Part shown: positions 36,081-46,720 of the stretch, piece after piece | Layout: each line of letters begins with the position of its first letter | How positions within the stretch are numbered: position 1 is the stretch's first letter | From: Pseudomonas fulva 12-X | Lineage (GTDB): Bacteria; Pseudomonadota; Gammaproteobacteria; Pseudomonadales; Pseudomonadaceae | Assembly: GCF_000213805.1 (NCBI RefSeq) | Contig: NC_015556.1 | Coordinates: 2,108,001-2,172,000, forward strand | Direction of reading: 5' to 3' | Length of the DNA: 64,000 bases | Program-made: the position numbers and the translations under genes | The notes under the pieces: generated by a model | Seen by the model: the letters and a program-made list of their open reading frames with translations, nothing else | Database searches by the model: none | Told to the model about the DNA's origin: nothing

Positions 36081-37151
36081 ATGCGCGAGCGTTTGCTGGC
36101 TGCCGAACAGGTCGTGGGGTTCGTCTGGCGCGAGGGGGCGCTGCACGTGCTCGATCAGCGCCGCCTGCCCGGCGAGCAGGTCTGGCAGGCCTGTCACTCG
36201 GTGTCGGCGGTGGCCGCCATGCTGGACGAGGGTGCGCTGCGGGGCGCTGCCGCGCAGGTGATCTGCAGCGGCTATGGGCTGGTGCTGGGCGCCCGCCAGC
36301 GTGCAGACGAGGGCGCCGATTGGCGCGCCGGGCTGCAGGTCGATATCGACGCCTTGTGCGTGGCCGGCCTGCCGTCTGAAGAAGGCGAACGCCTGTTGGC
36401 GCGGATGCAGCAGCGCCTGGCGATCCTCAAGCCCGGCGCGCAGCCCCTGGCCGTGCTGGAGGACGAAGCCGGCGGCGCCCATCAGCGCGACCGCGAAGCC
36501 AATCTGGCCATGGCCCAGCTGGGCGTGGAGCTGATCCGCGGCTTCCAGGGCAACCTGCAGAATCTCTTGAGCATCGGCAGTGCCGGCGCGCTGGCTGGTG
36601 GCGGCATCGGTACCGCCCTTGGCGTGGTGCGCGCGGCGCAGCTCGAAGGGCTGCTGGAGCGTTGCTACCTGGGTGAAAGCAGGCCGTTTCTGCAAGGCGC
36701 GCGCCTGGCCGCCTGGGAGCTGCATCAGGAAGGTATCGCCGTGGCGTTGAGCGCCGATGCGGCGCTCGCCCATGTCATGAAGGAGCGTGGCATCACCTGG
36801 GCCATCGTCGGTGCCGAGCGGATCGCCGCCAATGGCGATGTGCTGGGCGTGATCGGCACCTATCAGCTGGCCGTAGCAGCCATGCACCATGGCGTGCGGC
36901 TGATGGTGGTGGCGCCGAGTGCGCTCATCGACCTGCAACTGGAGAGTGGCGAGGACGACTTTCATGATCTGGGCCACGCGCCGTTGGCTTACGCGGCCAA
37001 TGAACGCATCGAGGGCGTCGATGAAGTGACGCCGCGTTACGACGTGACGCCCGCCGACCTGGTGGATTTCCTGGTCACCGAGCGCGGGGTGATCGAGCGA
37101 CCGGATGCCGCCAAACTCACCCAGTTGATGTGTCGCAAGCGTCTGCATTGA
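36081..37151 (+). CDS. mtnA: MtnA-like protein lacking the catalytic residues (eIF2B-alpha/beta/delta fold)
   Basis: A 356-residue protein with the whole length of 5-methylthioribose-1-phosphate isomerase: [27 protein letters not shown] and the terminal [24 protein letters not shown] match MtnA closely. But the catalytic positions differ. The Cys of the usual THCNAGALA is Gly166 (here SIGSAGALA). The catalytic Asp of GADRI is Glu246 (GAERI). The substrate NK before IGTYQLA is Gly256-Val257. The RGA motif (54-56), the Arg before Met (108-109) and the Gln of [12 protein letters not shown] are kept. Sequence has no frameshift. So the fold and substrate pocket are probably intact but isomerase activity is doubtful. 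ATG 36081 follows GGAGTAGG. Confidence 0.85.
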   Translation: MRERLLAAEQVVGFVWREGALHVLDQRRLPGEQVWQACHSVSAVAAMLDEGALRGAAAQVICSGYGLVLGARQRADEGADWRAGLQVDIDALCVAGLPSEEGERLLARMQQRLAILKPGAQPLAVLEDEAGGAHQRDREANLAMAQLGVELIRGFQGNLQNLLSIGSAGALAGGGIGTALGVVRAAQLEGLLERCYLGESRPFLQGARLAAWELHQEGIAVALSADAALAHVMKERGITWAIVGAERIAANGDVLGVIGTYQLAVAAMHHGVRLMVVAPSALIDLQLESGEDDFHDLGHAPLAYAANERIEGVDEVTPRYDVTPADLVDFLVTERGVIERPDAAKLTQLMCRKRLH

Positions 37152-37376
37152 ACAGCCGGTTTCATCCGCCTGCAGGGATAGGTGCCGGGCATGCTTTGTG
37201 ATAAGCTCCGGCAGTTTTCAGGGGCGCCGCCTGCGGTTGCCGTCACTGCTCGAATGCATGACATAACGTATTGATTTGTCGTGAGTCGTCGCTGGCCTGA
37301 TGCCATCGCGACGCGCTTCGCCCGGCTGCATATGAGCCGGGCGGAGTTTCATCAGAAAAAAGGAATCAGGCTACTC

Positions 37377-40184
37377 ATGGGCGAACTGGCCAAAGAAATC
37401 CTCCCGGTCAACATCGAAGATGAACTGAAACAGTCGTACCTCGACTACGCGATGAGCGTGATCGTCGGGCGTGCCTTGCCGGATGCGCGCGATGGCCTGA
37501 AGCCCGTGCATCGCCGGGTGCTGTTCGCCATGAGCGAGCTGGGCAACGACTGGAACAAGCCCTACAAGAAGTCCGCCCGTGTGGTCGGTGACGTGATCGG
37601 TAAATATCACCCCCACGGTGACACCGCCGTTTACGACACCATCGTGCGGATGGCGCAGCCGTTCTCGCTGCGCTACCTGTTGGTCGACGGCCAGGGCAAC
37701 TTCGGTTCGGTGGACGGCGACAACGCCGCGGCCATGCGATACACCGAAGTGCGCATGACCAAGCTGGCTCACGAGCTGTTGGCCGACCTGCACAAGGAAA
37801 CCGTCGACTGGGTGCCCAACTACGACGGCACCGAGCAGATTCCGGCGGTCATGCCGACCAAGATCCCCAACCTGCTGGTCAACGGTTCCAGCGGTATCGC
37901 CGTGGGCATGGCCACCAACATTCCGCCGCACAACCTGGGCGAAGTGATCGACGGCTGCCTGGCGCTGATCGACAACCCGGAACTGACCGTCGATGAGCTG
38001 ATGCAGTACATCCCCGGTCCGGACTTCCCGACTGCAGGCATCATCAACGGTCGCGCCGGCATCATCGAGGCCTACCGCACCGGCCGTGGCCGCATCTACA
38101 TCCGCGCCCGCGCCGAAGTCGAGGACATCGACAAGGTCGGCGGTCGCCAACAGATCGTCGTCACCGAACTGCCGTACCAGCTGAATAAGGCCCGTCTGAT
38201 CGAGAAGATCGCCGAGCTGGTCAAAGAGAAGAAGATCGAAGGCATCACCGAACTGCGCGACGAGTCCGACAAGGACGGCATGCGCGTTGTCATCGAGCTG
38301 CGTCGTGGCGAAGTGCCCGAGGTGATCCTCAACAACCTCTACGCCCAGACCCAGATGCAGAGCGTGTTCGGCATCAACGTGGTGGCGCTGATCGACGGCC
38401 AGCCGAAGATCCTCAACCTCAAGGACATGCTCGATGCCTTCATCCTGCACCGTCGTGAGGTGGTTACCCGCCGCACCGTGTTCGAACTGCGCAAGGCCCG
38501 CGAGCGTGGTCACATCCTCGAAGGTCAGGCGGTCGCACTGTCCAACATCGATCCGGTCATCGCCCTGATCAAGGCCTCGCCGACGCCGTCCGAAGCCAAG
38601 GAAGCGCTGATTTCCACGGCCTGGGAGTCCACCGCCGTGGAAGCCATGGTCGAGCGCGCCGGCGCCGACTCCTGCCGCCCGGAAGGCCTCGATCCGCAAT
38701 ATGGCCTGCGTGACGGCAAGTACTACCTGTCGCCGGAACAGGCCCAGGCGATTCTCGACCTGCGCCTGCATCGCCTGACCGGCCTGGAGCACGAGAAGCT
38801 GCTGGCCGAGTATCAGGAAATCCTCAACCAGATCGGCGAGCTGATCCGCATCCTTACCAGCGCCGTGCGCCTGATGGAAGTGATTCGCGAGGAGCTGGAA
38901 GCGGTCAAGGCCGAGTTCGGCGACAAGCGCCGCACCGAGATTCTCGATTCGCGTCTGGACCTGACCCTGGGTGACATGATCCCGGAAGAAGAGCGCGTGG
39001 TGACCATTTCCCACGGCGGCTACGCCAAGACCCAGCCACTGACCGCCTACCAGGCCCAGCGCCGCGGCGGCAAGGGCAAGTCGGCCACCGGCATCAAGGA
39101 CGAGGATTACATCGCCCACCTGCTGGTCGCCAACAGCCACGCCACGCTGCTGCTGTTTTCCAGCAAGGGCAAGGTGTACTGGCTGAAAACCTACGAAATT
39201 CCCGAAGCGTCCCGCGCTGCCCGCGGCCGCCCGCTGGTCAACTTGCTGCCGCTTGAAGAGGGTGAATACATCACCACCATGCTGCAGATCGACCTCGAGG
39301 CCCTGCAGCAGCAGGCCGGCGCCGATGACGTGGACGACAGCGACGACGCCGTGCTCGAAGGCGAGGTGGTCGAGGCCGAAGAAGTGGCTGAAGTTGCCGA
39401 GGTCGAGGAAGTCGAAGGTGAGACCGCCGAGCTGGTGGCCGAGCCGACTGGCGCCTACATCTTCATGGCCACCGCATCCGGCACTGTGAAGAAGACCCCG
39501 CTGGTGCAATTCAGTCGTCCGCGTTCCAACGGCTTGATCGCCCTGAAGCTGAAGGAAGGCGACACCCTGATTGCCGCCGCCATCACCGACGGCGCCAAGG
39601 AAGTCATGCTGTTCTCCAGCGCCGGCAAGGTGATCCGTTTCGCCGAGAGCGTGGTGCGCGTCATGGGCCGTGGCGCCCGTGGTATCCGCGGCATGCGTCT
39701 GGGCAAGGACCAGCGCCTGATCTCCATGCTGATCCCGGAATCCGGCGCGCAGATCCTCACCGCTTCCGAGCGTGGCTTCGGCAAGCGCACCGCGCTGTCC
39801 AAGTTCCCGCGTCGCGGCCGTGGCGGCCAGGGCGTGATCGGCATGATCACCAAGGAGCGTAACGGCCCGCTGATCGGCGCCATTCAGGTGCAGGACGGCG
39901 AGGAAATCATGCTGATTTCCGACCAGGGCACCCTGGTGCGTACCCGTGTCGACGAAGTGTCCAGTTCTGGCCGCAACACCCAGGGTGTGACCCTGATCAA
40001 GCTGGCCAAGGACGAGAAACTCGTCGGCCTGGAGCGTGTGCAGGAGCCGTCCGAGGAAGACATCGAGGTGGAGCTGGACGAAGAGGGCAACCCGATCGTT
40101 GTCGCCGAAGCCGATGAAGCTGTTGCAGGCGAAGAGCCGACAGCAGAAGGTGATGAGCCCGCAGAGGAAGATCGCGACGCGTGA
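37377..40184 (+). CDS. gyrA: DNA gyrase subunit A
   Basis: A 935-residue DNA gyrase subunit that cuts and rejoins DNA to add negative supercoils. Active-site Tyr122 lies in [10 protein letters not shown]. The quinolone-resistance region has the wild-type residues T83 and D87 (GDTAVYD). The C-terminal beta-pinwheel domain begins near residue 530 and carries the GyrA box QRRGGKG. An acidic insertion of about 50 residues (641-692) interrupts the pinwheel, and the protein ends in an acidic tail (about 905-935). Start ATG 37377 has AAAGGA upstream; the frame running to 37281 has none. Followed by serC after a hairpin. Confidence 0.97.
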   Translation: MGELAKEILPVNIEDELKQSYLDYAMSVIVGRALPDARDGLKPVHRRVLFAMSELGNDWNKPYKKSARVVGDVIGKYHPHGDTAVYDTIVRMAQPFSLRYLLVDGQGNFGSVDGDNAAAMRYTEVRMTKLAHELLADLHKETVDWVPNYDGTEQIPAVMPTKIPNLLVNGSSGIAVGMATNIPPHNLGEVIDGCLALIDNPELTVDELMQYIPGPDFPTAGIINGRAGIIEAYRTGRGRIYIRARAEVEDIDKVGGRQQIVVTELPYQLNKARLIEKIAELVKEKKIEGITELRDESDKDGMRVVIELRRGEVPEVILNNLYAQTQMQSVFGINVVALIDGQPKILNLKDMLDAFILHRREVVTRRTVFELRKARERGHILEGQAVALSNIDPVIALIKASPTPSEAKEALISTAWESTAVEAMVERAGADSCRPEGLDPQYGLRDGKYYLSPEQAQAILDLRLHRLTGLEHEKLLAEYQEILNQIGELIRILTSAVRLMEVIREELEAVKAEFGDKRRTEILDSRLDLTLGDMIPEEERVVTISHGGYAKTQPLTAYQAQRRGGKGKSATGIKDEDYIAHLLVANSHATLLLFSSKGKVYWLKTYEIPEASRAARGRPLVNLLPLEEGEYITTMLQIDLEALQQQAGADDVDDSDDAVLEGEVVEAEEVAEVAEVEEVEGETAELVAEPTGAYIFMATASGTVKKTPLVQFSRPRSNGLIALKLKEGDTLIAAAITDGAKEVMLFSSAGKVIRFAESVVRVMGRGARGIRGMRLGKDQRLISMLIPESGAQILTASERGFGKRTALSKFPRRGRGGQGVIGMITKERNGPLIGAIQVQDGEEIMLISDQGTLVRTRVDEVSSSGRNTQGVTLIKLAKDEKLVGLERVQEPSEEDIEVELDEEGNPIVVAEADEAVAGEEPTAEGDEPAEEDRDA

Positions 40185-40195
40185 TCGCGCCGCTC

Positions 40196-40221
40196 TGCCT
40201 GCCGCAGTGATGCGGCAGGCA
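40196..40221 (+). terminator. Hairpin between gyrA and serC
   Basis: A perfect 11-bp stem (TGCCTGCCGCA / TGCGGCAGGCA) with a GTGA tetraloop starts 12 bases after the gyrA stop. Only three T follow, so it may be a partial terminator or an mRNA-stabilising structure before serC. Confidence 0.65.
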
Positions 40222-40273
40222 TTTGGCCAGGTAGAAGTAGTGCGGTAACCAGACAGTCAAGCGAGAGTGAATT

Positions 40274-41359
40274 GTGAGCAAGCGAGCCTTTAACTTCTGC
40301 GCCGGCCCTGCCGCGCTTCCCGAAGCCGTTCTGCAGCGTGCCCAGGCCGAGTTGCTCGACTGGCAGGGCAAGGGCCTTTCCGTCATGGAAATGAGCCACC
40401 GCAGCGACGACTATGTGGCCATCGCCGAAAAGGCCGAGCAGGATCTGCGCGACCTGCTGAGCATTCCCTCCGACTACAAGGTGCTGTTCCTGCAGGGCGG
40501 GGCGAGCCAGCAGTTCGCCGAGATTCCGCTCAACCTGCTGCCCGAAGACGGCACTGCCGATTACATCGACACCGGCATCTGGTCGAAGAAGAGCATCGAA
40601 GAGGCACGCCGCTACGGCAACGTCAATGTCGCCGCCAGCGCAAAACCCTACGATTACTTCGCCATCCCTGGGCAGAACGAGTGGCAACTGTCCAAGAACG
40701 CCGCCTACCTGCATTACGCCAGCAACGAAACCATCGGTGGCCTGCAGTTCGACTGGATTCCGGAAACCGGCGACGTACCGCTGGTGGTCGACATGTCCTC
40801 GGACATCCTGTCCCGTGAAGTGGACATCTCCAAGTTCGGCCTGATCTACGCTGGCGCCCAGAAGAACATCGGCCCCAGTGGCCTGGTCGTGGCGATCATT
40901 CGCGAAGACCTGCTCGGTCGTGCGCGCAGCAGTTGCCCAACCATGCTCAATTACAAGATCGCCGCCGATAACGGTTCGATGTACAACACTCCGGCGACCT
41001 TCAGCTGGTACCTGTCCGGCCTGGTCTTCGAGTGGCTGAAGGAGCAGGGCGGGGTTGCCGCCATGGAGCTGCGCAACAAGGCCAAGAAGGAGCTGCTGTA
41101 CAAGGCCATCGACGCCAGCGAGTTCTACAGCAACCCGATCGCCAAGAACGCCCGCTCGTGGATGAACGTGCCGTTCCGCCTGGCTGACGAGCGTCTCGAC
41201 AAGCCGTTCCTGGCTGGCGCCGATGCCCGCGGACTGCTCAACCTCAAGGGCCACCGTTCGGTGGGCGGTATGCGTGCCTCCATCTATAACGCCGTGGGCC
41301 TGGATGCAGTCGAGGCGCTGGTCGCCTATATGGCGGAGTTCGAAAAGGAGCACGCCTGA
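40274..41359 (+). CDS. serC: Phosphoserine aminotransferase SerC
   Basis: A 361-residue PLP-dependent transaminase for serine and pyridoxine synthesis. It starts (GTG) MSKRAFNFCAGPAALPEAVL, the family signature. PLP-binding Lys lies in YAGAQKNIGPSG (about 193-204). The stop TGA overlaps the pheA ATG by one base (TGATG). SerC, PheA, HisC, TyrA-AroA, Cmk and RpsA form one dense unit, the usual pseudomonad arrangement. Start GTG 40274 is preceded by GAGAGTGAA. Confidence 0.95.
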   Translation: MSKRAFNFCAGPAALPEAVLQRAQAELLDWQGKGLSVMEMSHRSDDYVAIAEKAEQDLRDLLSIPSDYKVLFLQGGASQQFAEIPLNLLPEDGTADYIDTGIWSKKSIEEARRYGNVNVAASAKPYDYFAIPGQNEWQLSKNAAYLHYASNETIGGLQFDWIPETGDVPLVVDMSSDILSREVDISKFGLIYAGAQKNIGPSGLVVAIIREDLLGRARSSCPTMLNYKIAADNGSMYNTPATFSWYLSGLVFEWLKEQGGVAAMELRNKAKKELLYKAIDASEFYSNPIAKNARSWMNVPFRLADERLDKPFLAGADARGLLNLKGHRSVGGMRASIYNAVGLDAVEALVAYMAEFEKEHA

Positions 41360-42468
41360 TGAGCAACGAAACCAATGCCGATCAGGCGCTGCAGGCCCTG
41401 CGTCTGCGCATCGACAGTCTGGACGAGAAGATTCTCGAGCTGATCAGCGACCGTGCGCGCTGTGCCGAAGAAGTGGCGCGGGTGAAGATGGCGTCGCTAC
41501 CCGAGGGCGAGGTGCCGGTGTTCTACCGTCCCGAGCGTGAGGCGCAGGTGCTCAAGCGGGTGATGGAGCGCAACCGCGGCCCACTGGGCAACGAGGAAAT
41601 GGCGCGGCTGTTCCGCGAGATCATGTCCTCCTGCCTGGCCCTGGAGAACCCGCTCAAGGTCGCCTACCTGGGCCCGGAGGGGACTTTCTCCCAAGCCGCG
41701 GCGATGAAGCATTTCGGTCACGCGGTGATCAGCCAGCCCATGGCGGCGATCGACGAAGTGTTCCGCGAAGTGGTGGCCGGTGCCGTCAATTTCGGCGTGG
41801 TGCCGGTGGAGAACTCCACCGAGGGCGCGGTCAACCACACCCTCGACAGCTTCCTCGAGCACGACCTGGTGATCTGCGGCGAAGTGGAGCTGCGCATCCA
41901 CCATCACCTGCTGGTTGGTGATGCCACCAAGACCGACCGTATCACCCGCATCTATTCCCACGCCCAGTCCCTGGCCCAGTGCCGCAAGTGGCTGGACGCC
42001 CATTACCCGAACGTCGAGCGCGTGGCTGTTTCCAGCAACGCCGATGCGGCGCGCCGGGTGAAGAGCGAGTGGAACTCGGCGGCGATTGCCGGCGACATGG
42101 CGGCCAACCTGTATGACCTGACCCGCCTGGCGGAGAAGATCGAGGATCGCCCGGACAACTCCACGCGCTTTTTGATCATCGGCAACCAGCAGGTGCCGCC
42201 GACCGGCGACGACAAGACCTCGGTGATCGTCTCGATGCGCAACAAGCCCGGTGCCCTGCACGAGCTGCTGGTGCCGTTCCACCAGAACGGCATCGACCTG
42301 ACCCGCATCGAAACGCGCCCGTCGCGCAGCGGCAAGTGGACCTACGCCTTCTTCATCGATTTCGTCGGCCATCACCGCGACCCGCTGATCAAGGACGTGC
42401 TGGAAAAAATCAATCAGGAAGCCGTGGCGCTCAAGGTGCTGGGTTCCTATCCCAAGGCAGTACTTTAA
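41359..42468 (+). CDS. pheA: Bifunctional chorismate mutase / prephenate dehydratase PheA
   Basis: A 369-residue P-protein. Chorismate mutase domain (about 12-95: LRLRIDSLDEKILELISDRARCAEEVARVK), prephenate dehydratase domain (about 99-275: VAYLGPEGTFSQAAAMKHFG and NSTEGAVNHTLDSF, TRF motif STRFLIIG) and C-terminal ACT domain (KTSVIVSMRNKPGALHELLVPFHQNGIDLTRIETRPS). The product is phenylpyruvate; the ACT domain allows phenylalanine feedback (GALHELL and ESRP-like ETRPS). Overlaps serC by one base. Confidence 0.96.
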   Translation: MSNETNADQALQALRLRIDSLDEKILELISDRARCAEEVARVKMASLPEGEVPVFYRPEREAQVLKRVMERNRGPLGNEEMARLFREIMSSCLALENPLKVAYLGPEGTFSQAAAMKHFGHAVISQPMAAIDEVFREVVAGAVNFGVVPVENSTEGAVNHTLDSFLEHDLVICGEVELRIHHHLLVGDATKTDRITRIYSHAQSLAQCRKWLDAHYPNVERVAVSSNADAARRVKSEWNSAAIAGDMAANLYDLTRLAEKIEDRPDNSTRFLIIGNQQVPPTGDDKTSVIVSMRNKPGALHELLVPFHQNGIDLTRIETRPSRSGKWTYAFFIDFVGHHRDPLIKDVLEKINQEAVALKVLGSYPKAVL

Positions 42469-42472
42469 CTGC

Positions 42473-42537
42473 GGCTCCAGGCCGCGGGTTGCGGGCGACA
42501 GGCGACAGGCTTGTGCTCGCTGCCCGGGCCTGCAGCC
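42473..42537 (+). repeat. Long imperfect hairpin between pheA and hisC
   Basis: GGCTCCAGGCCGCGGG (42473-42488) and CCCGGGCCTGCAGCC (42523-42537) form imperfect arms of 15-16 bases around a 34-base loop. It lies in the 81-bp gap. It could be a dispersed repeat or an mRNA stability element; translation of hisC still has its own spacing. Confidence 0.45.
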
Positions 42538-42549
42538 TGAGGCCTGACT

Positions 42550-43659
42550 ATGAGTTGTGATTTCATCGCCCTGGCCCAGCCAGGCGTACAGAAGCTGTCC
42601 CCTTACGTGCCAGGCAAGCCGGTCGACGAGTTGGCCCGTGAGCTGAACATGGATCCGGCCAGCATCGTCAAACTGGCCAGCAACGAAAACCCGCTCGGCC
42701 CGAGCCCCAAGGCGCTGGCGGCGATCCGCGCCGAGCTGGACGAACTGACGCGCTACCCGGACGGCAATGGCTTCGCCCTGAAGACCCTGCTGGCCGAGCG
42801 CTGCGGCGTGACCACTGCCCAGGTCACCCTGGGCAACGGCTCCAACGACATCCTCGAGCTGGTCGCCCGCGCTTACCTGGCGCCTGGCCTGAACGCCGTA
42901 TTCAGCGCACACGCGTTTGCCGTCTACCCGATCGCCACCCAGGCCGTCGGCGCCCAGGCCAAGGTCGTCCCAGCCGTCAACTTCGGCCATGACCTGCCGG
43001 CCATGCTGGCGGCCATCGATGCCAATACCCGCGTGGTGTTCATCGCCAACCCCAACAACCCGACCGGCACCTGGTTCGGCAAGCAGGCACTGGGCGATTT
43101 CCTCGCCGCCGTGCCGGAAAGCGTGCTGGTGGTGCTGGACGAGGCCTACATCGAATACGCTGACGGCGACGAGTTGCCGGACGGCCTGGATTACCTGGCC
43201 GCTCACCCCAACCTGCTGGTATCGCGTACCTTCTCCAAGGCCTACGGTCTGGCCTCCCTGCGTGTCGGCTACGGCCTGAGCCGACCGGACGTGGCCGATG
43301 TGCTGAACCGCGTCCGCCAGCCGTTCAACGTCAACAGTTTCGCGCTGGCGGCGGCCTGCGCAGCGTTCGACGATACCGAGTACCTGGCGCGCAGCCGCGA
43401 GATCAACACCGCCGGCATGCTGCAGTTGCAGGAAGGGTGCCGTGAGCTGGGCCTGAGCTGGATTCCGTCGAAAGCCAACTTCCTGGCCATCGACTTCGGC
43501 CGTGATACCGCTGCGATCAACCAGGGCCTGCTGCGCGAAGGCGTGATCGTGCGCCCGGTCGCCGGATACGGCATGCCCAACCACCTGCGCGTTTCCATTG
43601 GCCTGCCGGCCGAGAACGCCCGCTTCCTGGAAGCGCTGCGCAAGGTGCTGAACGCGTGA
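42550..43659 (+). CDS. hisC: Histidinol-phosphate aminotransferase (HisC2 type)
   Basis: A 369-residue class II PLP aminotransferase. It shows KLASNENPLGPSPKA near 36-50, NPNNPTGTWFG, the PLP lysine in SRTFSKAYGLASLRVGYG and NFLAIDFGRDT. In the tyrA-aroA cluster this gene probably also acts on prephenate or aromatic keto acids, as suggested for HisC2 of P. aeruginosa. Its stop overlaps the tyrA-aroA GTG start (GTGA), so translation is coupled. Confidence 0.93.
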   Translation: MSCDFIALAQPGVQKLSPYVPGKPVDELARELNMDPASIVKLASNENPLGPSPKALAAIRAELDELTRYPDGNGFALKTLLAERCGVTTAQVTLGNGSNDILELVARAYLAPGLNAVFSAHAFAVYPIATQAVGAQAKVVPAVNFGHDLPAMLAAIDANTRVVFIANPNNPTGTWFGKQALGDFLAAVPESVLVVLDEAYIEYADGDELPDGLDYLAAHPNLLVSRTFSKAYGLASLRVGYGLSRPDVADVLNRVRQPFNVNSFALAAACAAFDDTEYLARSREINTAGMLQLQEGCRELGLSWIPSKANFLAIDFGRDTAAINQGLLREGVIVRPVAGYGMPNHLRVSIGLPAENARFLEALRKVLNA

Positions 43660-45896
43660 TCGAACGCCATGCACCTGTGAAACCGCTGGTCGAGCGTCTG
43701 GTCGTTGTCGGTCTCGGGTTGATCGGTGGTTCCTTCGCCAAGGGTCTGCGCGCCCGCGGCGTGTGCCGTGAAGTGGTGGGCGTCGACCTGGATGCGCAGT
43801 CGCGGCGTCTGGCCGTCGAGCTTGGCGTCGTCGACCGCTGCGAAGAGGCACTGGCCACCGCCTGTCAGGGCGCCGACGTGATCATGCTGGCCGTCCCTAT
43901 CCTGGCCATGGAGCGCGTACTCGGCGAATTGGCCAAGCTGGATCTGGGCGATGCCATCCTGACCGATGCCGGCAGCGCCAAGGGCAACGTGGTGCGCGCT
44001 GCCGATGCGGTGTTCGGCGGCGTGCCGGCGCGGTTCGTACCGGGCCACCCGATCGCCGGCTCCGAGCAGAGCGGGGTAGAGGCGGCCAATGGCGAGCTGT
44101 TCAAGCGCCATAAGGTGATCCTCACGCCGCTGGCGCAGACCGACGCCCTGGCCCTGCAGCGCGTCGACCAGTTGTGGCGCGAGCTGGGTGCCGATGTCGA
44201 GCACATGCAGGTCGAGCACCACGACCAGGTCCTCGCTGCCACCAGCCACTTGCCCCATCTGCTGGCCTTCGGCCTGGTCGACTCGCTGGCCAAGCGCAAC
44301 GAAAACCTGGAGATTTTCCGCTACGCCGCCGGCGGCTTCCGCGATTTCACGAGAATCGCCGGCAGCGACCCGGTCATGTGGCACGACATCTTTCTCGCCA
44401 ACCGCGAGGCCGTGCTGCGCACCTTGGATGTATTTCGCGACGACCTCGACGCCTTGCGCGACGCGGTCGACGCAGGGGACGGGCATCACCTCTTGGGCGT
44501 ATTCACCCGCGCCCGCGTGGCCCGCGAACATTTCAGCAAAATACTGGCCCGCCGGGCCTATGTGGACGCTATGCACTCGAACGATTTGATTTTCCTGGCA
44601 AATCCTGGCGGCAAGGTCGCCGGCCGCATCCGCGTACCGGGCGACAAGTCCATCTCGCACCGCTCGATCATGCTCGGCTCGCTGGCCGAGGGCACCACCG
44701 AGGTCGAAGGTTTTCTGGAGGGCGAAGACGCCCTGGCGACCCTGCAGGCCTTTCGCGACATGGGCGTGGTCATCGAAGGCCCGCACCATGGCCGCGTGAC
44801 CATCCATGGCGTGGGTCTGCACGGCTTGAAGCCGCCACCTGGTCCGATCTACGTCGGCAACTCCGGCACCTCGATGCGCCTGCTCTCCGGCCTGCTGGCT
44901 GGCCAGCCGTTCGACGTGACCATGACGGGCGACGCCTCGCTGTCCAAGCGGCCGATGAACCGCGTGGCCAATCCGCTGCGGGAAATGGGCGCCGTGGTCG
45001 AGACCGGCCCGGACGGCCGTCCGCCGCTGACCATCCGTGGCGGCAGCAAGCTCAAGGCGCTGACCTACACCCTGCCGATGGCCAGCGCCCAGGTGAAATC
45101 CTGCCTGCTGCTGGCCGGCCTGTACGCCGAAGGCGTGACCACCGTGACCGAGCCGGCGCCGACCCGCGACCACACCGAGCGCATGCTGCGCGGCTTCGGT
45201 TACGCGGTTCAGTCCAACGGCCCGGTGGCCTCCCTGCAGGCCGGCGGCAAGCTGACCGCCACGCGCATCGAAGTGCCGGCGGACATTTCCTCGGCGGCCT
45301 TCTTCCTGGTCGCGGCGTCCATCGCCGAAGGTTCCGACCTGCTGCTCGAGCACGTCGGCATCAACCCGACCCGTATCGGCGTGATCGAGATCCTGCGTCT
45401 GATGGGCGGCGACATTACCCTGGAAAACCAGCGTGAAGTCGGCGGTGAGCCGGTGGCTGACCTGCGCGTGCGCGGTGCGAAGCTCAAGGGCATCGAAATC
45501 CCCGAGGAGCTGGTGCCGCTGGCCATCGACGAATTCCCGGTGCTGTTCGTCGCCGCGGTCTGCGCCGAAGGGCGTACCGTGCTACGCGGTGCCGAAGAGT
45601 TGCGGGTCAAGGAATCCGACCGTATTCAGGTCATGGCCGACGGCCTCACCAGCCTGGGCGTGAAAGTCGAGCCAACTGCTGATGGCATCATCATCGACGG
45701 CGGCCAAAGCATCGGCGGCGGCGAAGTGCACAGCCACGGCGATCACCGCATCGCCATGGCCTTCAGCGTCGCCTCGCTGCGCGCCACCGCTCCGATCCGC
45801 ATCCACGACTGCGCCAACGTCGCCACCTCGTTCCCCAACTTCCTGGCCCTGGCTGAGCAGGTGGGTATTCGTGTCGCCGTGGAGGGCAAGCAATGA
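43656..45896 (+). CDS. tyrA-aroA: Fused prephenate/arogenate dehydrogenase and EPSP synthase (TyrA-AroA)
   Basis: A 746-residue fusion. Residues 1-300 are TyrA ([18 protein letters not shown]-binding motif, [22 protein letters not shown]). From about 305, AroA carries [10 protein letters not shown] (325ff), [48 protein letters not shown] and NPTRIG. The GDKS, SAQ-x-K, R-D-H-T-E and NPTR motifs mark a class II EPSP synthase. Gly in GNSGTS (codon 44865-44867) is at the position that is Ala in glyphosate-tolerant CP4. The GTG start at 43656 overlaps hisC. No internal SD is visible before the Met at 44571, so the fusion is read as one protein. Confidence 0.95.
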   Translation: MIERHAPVKPLVERLVVVGLGLIGGSFAKGLRARGVCREVVGVDLDAQSRRLAVELGVVDRCEEALATACQGADVIMLAVPILAMERVLGELAKLDLGDAILTDAGSAKGNVVRAADAVFGGVPARFVPGHPIAGSEQSGVEAANGELFKRHKVILTPLAQTDALALQRVDQLWRELGADVEHMQVEHHDQVLAATSHLPHLLAFGLVDSLAKRNENLEIFRYAAGGFRDFTRIAGSDPVMWHDIFLANREAVLRTLDVFRDDLDALRDAVDAGDGHHLLGVFTRARVAREHFSKILARRAYVDAMHSNDLIFLANPGGKVAGRIRVPGDKSISHRSIMLGSLAEGTTEVEGFLEGEDALATLQAFRDMGVVIEGPHHGRVTIHGVGLHGLKPPPGPIYVGNSGTSMRLLSGLLAGQPFDVTMTGDASLSKRPMNRVANPLREMGAVVETGPDGRPPLTIRGGSKLKALTYTLPMASAQVKSCLLLAGLYAEGVTTVTEPAPTRDHTERMLRGFGYAVQSNGPVASLQAGGKLTATRIEVPADISSAAFFLVAASIAEGSDLLLEHVGINPTRIGVIEILRLMGGDITLENQREVGGEPVADLRVRGAKLKGIEIPEELVPLAIDEFPVLFVAAVCAEGRTVLRGAEELRVKESDRIQVMADGLTSLGVKVEPTADGIIIDGGQSIGGGEVHSHGDHRIAMAFSVASLRATAPIRIHDCANVATSFPNFLALAEQVGIRVAVEGKQ

Positions 45897-46582
45897 GCCT
45901 GAATGCACCGGTCATCACCATCGACGGGCCAAGCGGCTCGGGCAAGGGCACCGTTGCCGGCCTGCTGGCCAAGCAACTGGGCTGGAACCTGCTGGACTCC
46001 GGTGCGCTGTACCGCCTGCTGGCGTTCTGTGCCGGCAACCACGGTGTCGATCTGGCCAACGAAGCGTCGCTGAAGCTTCTGGCTGCGCATCTGGATGTGC
46101 AGTTCCTCGCCGCCGGTGACGGCAAGCCGCAGCGCATCATCCTCGAAGGCGAGGAGGTGACCGATGCCATTCGCAACGAGCAGGTCGGCGCCGGGGCGTC
46201 CCAGGTCGCCGCACTGCCGGCGGTGCGTGAAGCCCTGCTGCAGCGCCAGCGTGCGTTTCGCGAGGCGCCGGGCTTGGTGGCCGATGGCCGCGACATGGGC
46301 ACGGTGGTGTTCAGCGATGCGCCGCTCAAGGTTTTCCTGACCGCCAGCGCCGAGGAGCGGGCCAATCGGCGTTACCTGCAGTTGAAGGCCAAGGGCGATG
46401 ATGTTAATCTCGCGAGTCTTCTCGATGAGATTCGGGCGCGCGACGAGCGCGATACCCAGCGCGCAGTGGCTCCGCTCAAGCCGGCAGCCGATGCGATCCA
46501 GCTGGATTCCACCGAGTTGTCCATCGAGCAGGTGCTGGAAAGAATCCTGAGCGAAGTCGCCAATCGCGACCTCGCCGGTTGA
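45893..46582 (+). CDS. cmk: Cytidylate kinase
   Basis: A 229-residue (d)CMP kinase. P-loop [12 protein letters not shown] near 12-23, substrate segment [12 protein letters not shown] (35-46), [24 protein letters not shown], and LID-type [13 protein letters not shown]. It overlaps the end of tyrA-aroA (ATGA). A terminator-like hairpin follows before rpsA. Confidence 0.96.
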   Translation: MSLNAPVITIDGPSGSGKGTVAGLLAKQLGWNLLDSGALYRLLAFCAGNHGVDLANEASLKLLAAHLDVQFLAAGDGKPQRIILEGEEVTDAIRNEQVGAGASQVAALPAVREALLQRQRAFREAPGLVADGRDMGTVVFSDAPLKVFLTASAEERANRRYLQLKAKGDDVNLASLLDEIRARDERDTQRAVAPLKPAADAIQLDSTELSIEQVLERILSEVANRDLAG

Positions 46583-46607
46583 AAAGAGCCACTTTCGGCT
46601 CGCAAGG

Positions 46608-46650
46608 GAGGCATACGGGAGACCAGTCCCAGTCCCGTAGGCCTCTTTTT
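46608..46650 (+). terminator. Terminator/attenuator between cmk and rpsA
   Basis: Arms GAGGC-TACGGGA (46608-46620) and TCCCGTA-GGCCTC (46633-46645) pair with one bulge each, followed by five T. It lies 26 bases after the cmk stop and about 70 before the rpsA start, so it separates the operon from rpsA or attenuates read-through. Confidence 0.75.
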
Positions 46651-46720
46651 ATATGAATAAACCCGCATAGTCTGGAATGCGGAGCAGGGCGAATCCCCGC
46701 CCGACCCAACAGGAATCAAC

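Noticed and set aside
37371..39509. A 712-codon open frame antisense to gyrA
   Set aside because: It mirrors a certain gene; its product is low-complexity and typical of the complement of high-GC coding DNA. The same holds for long frames opposite fimV, pheA-hisC, tyrA-aroA, rpsA, trkH and recQ.
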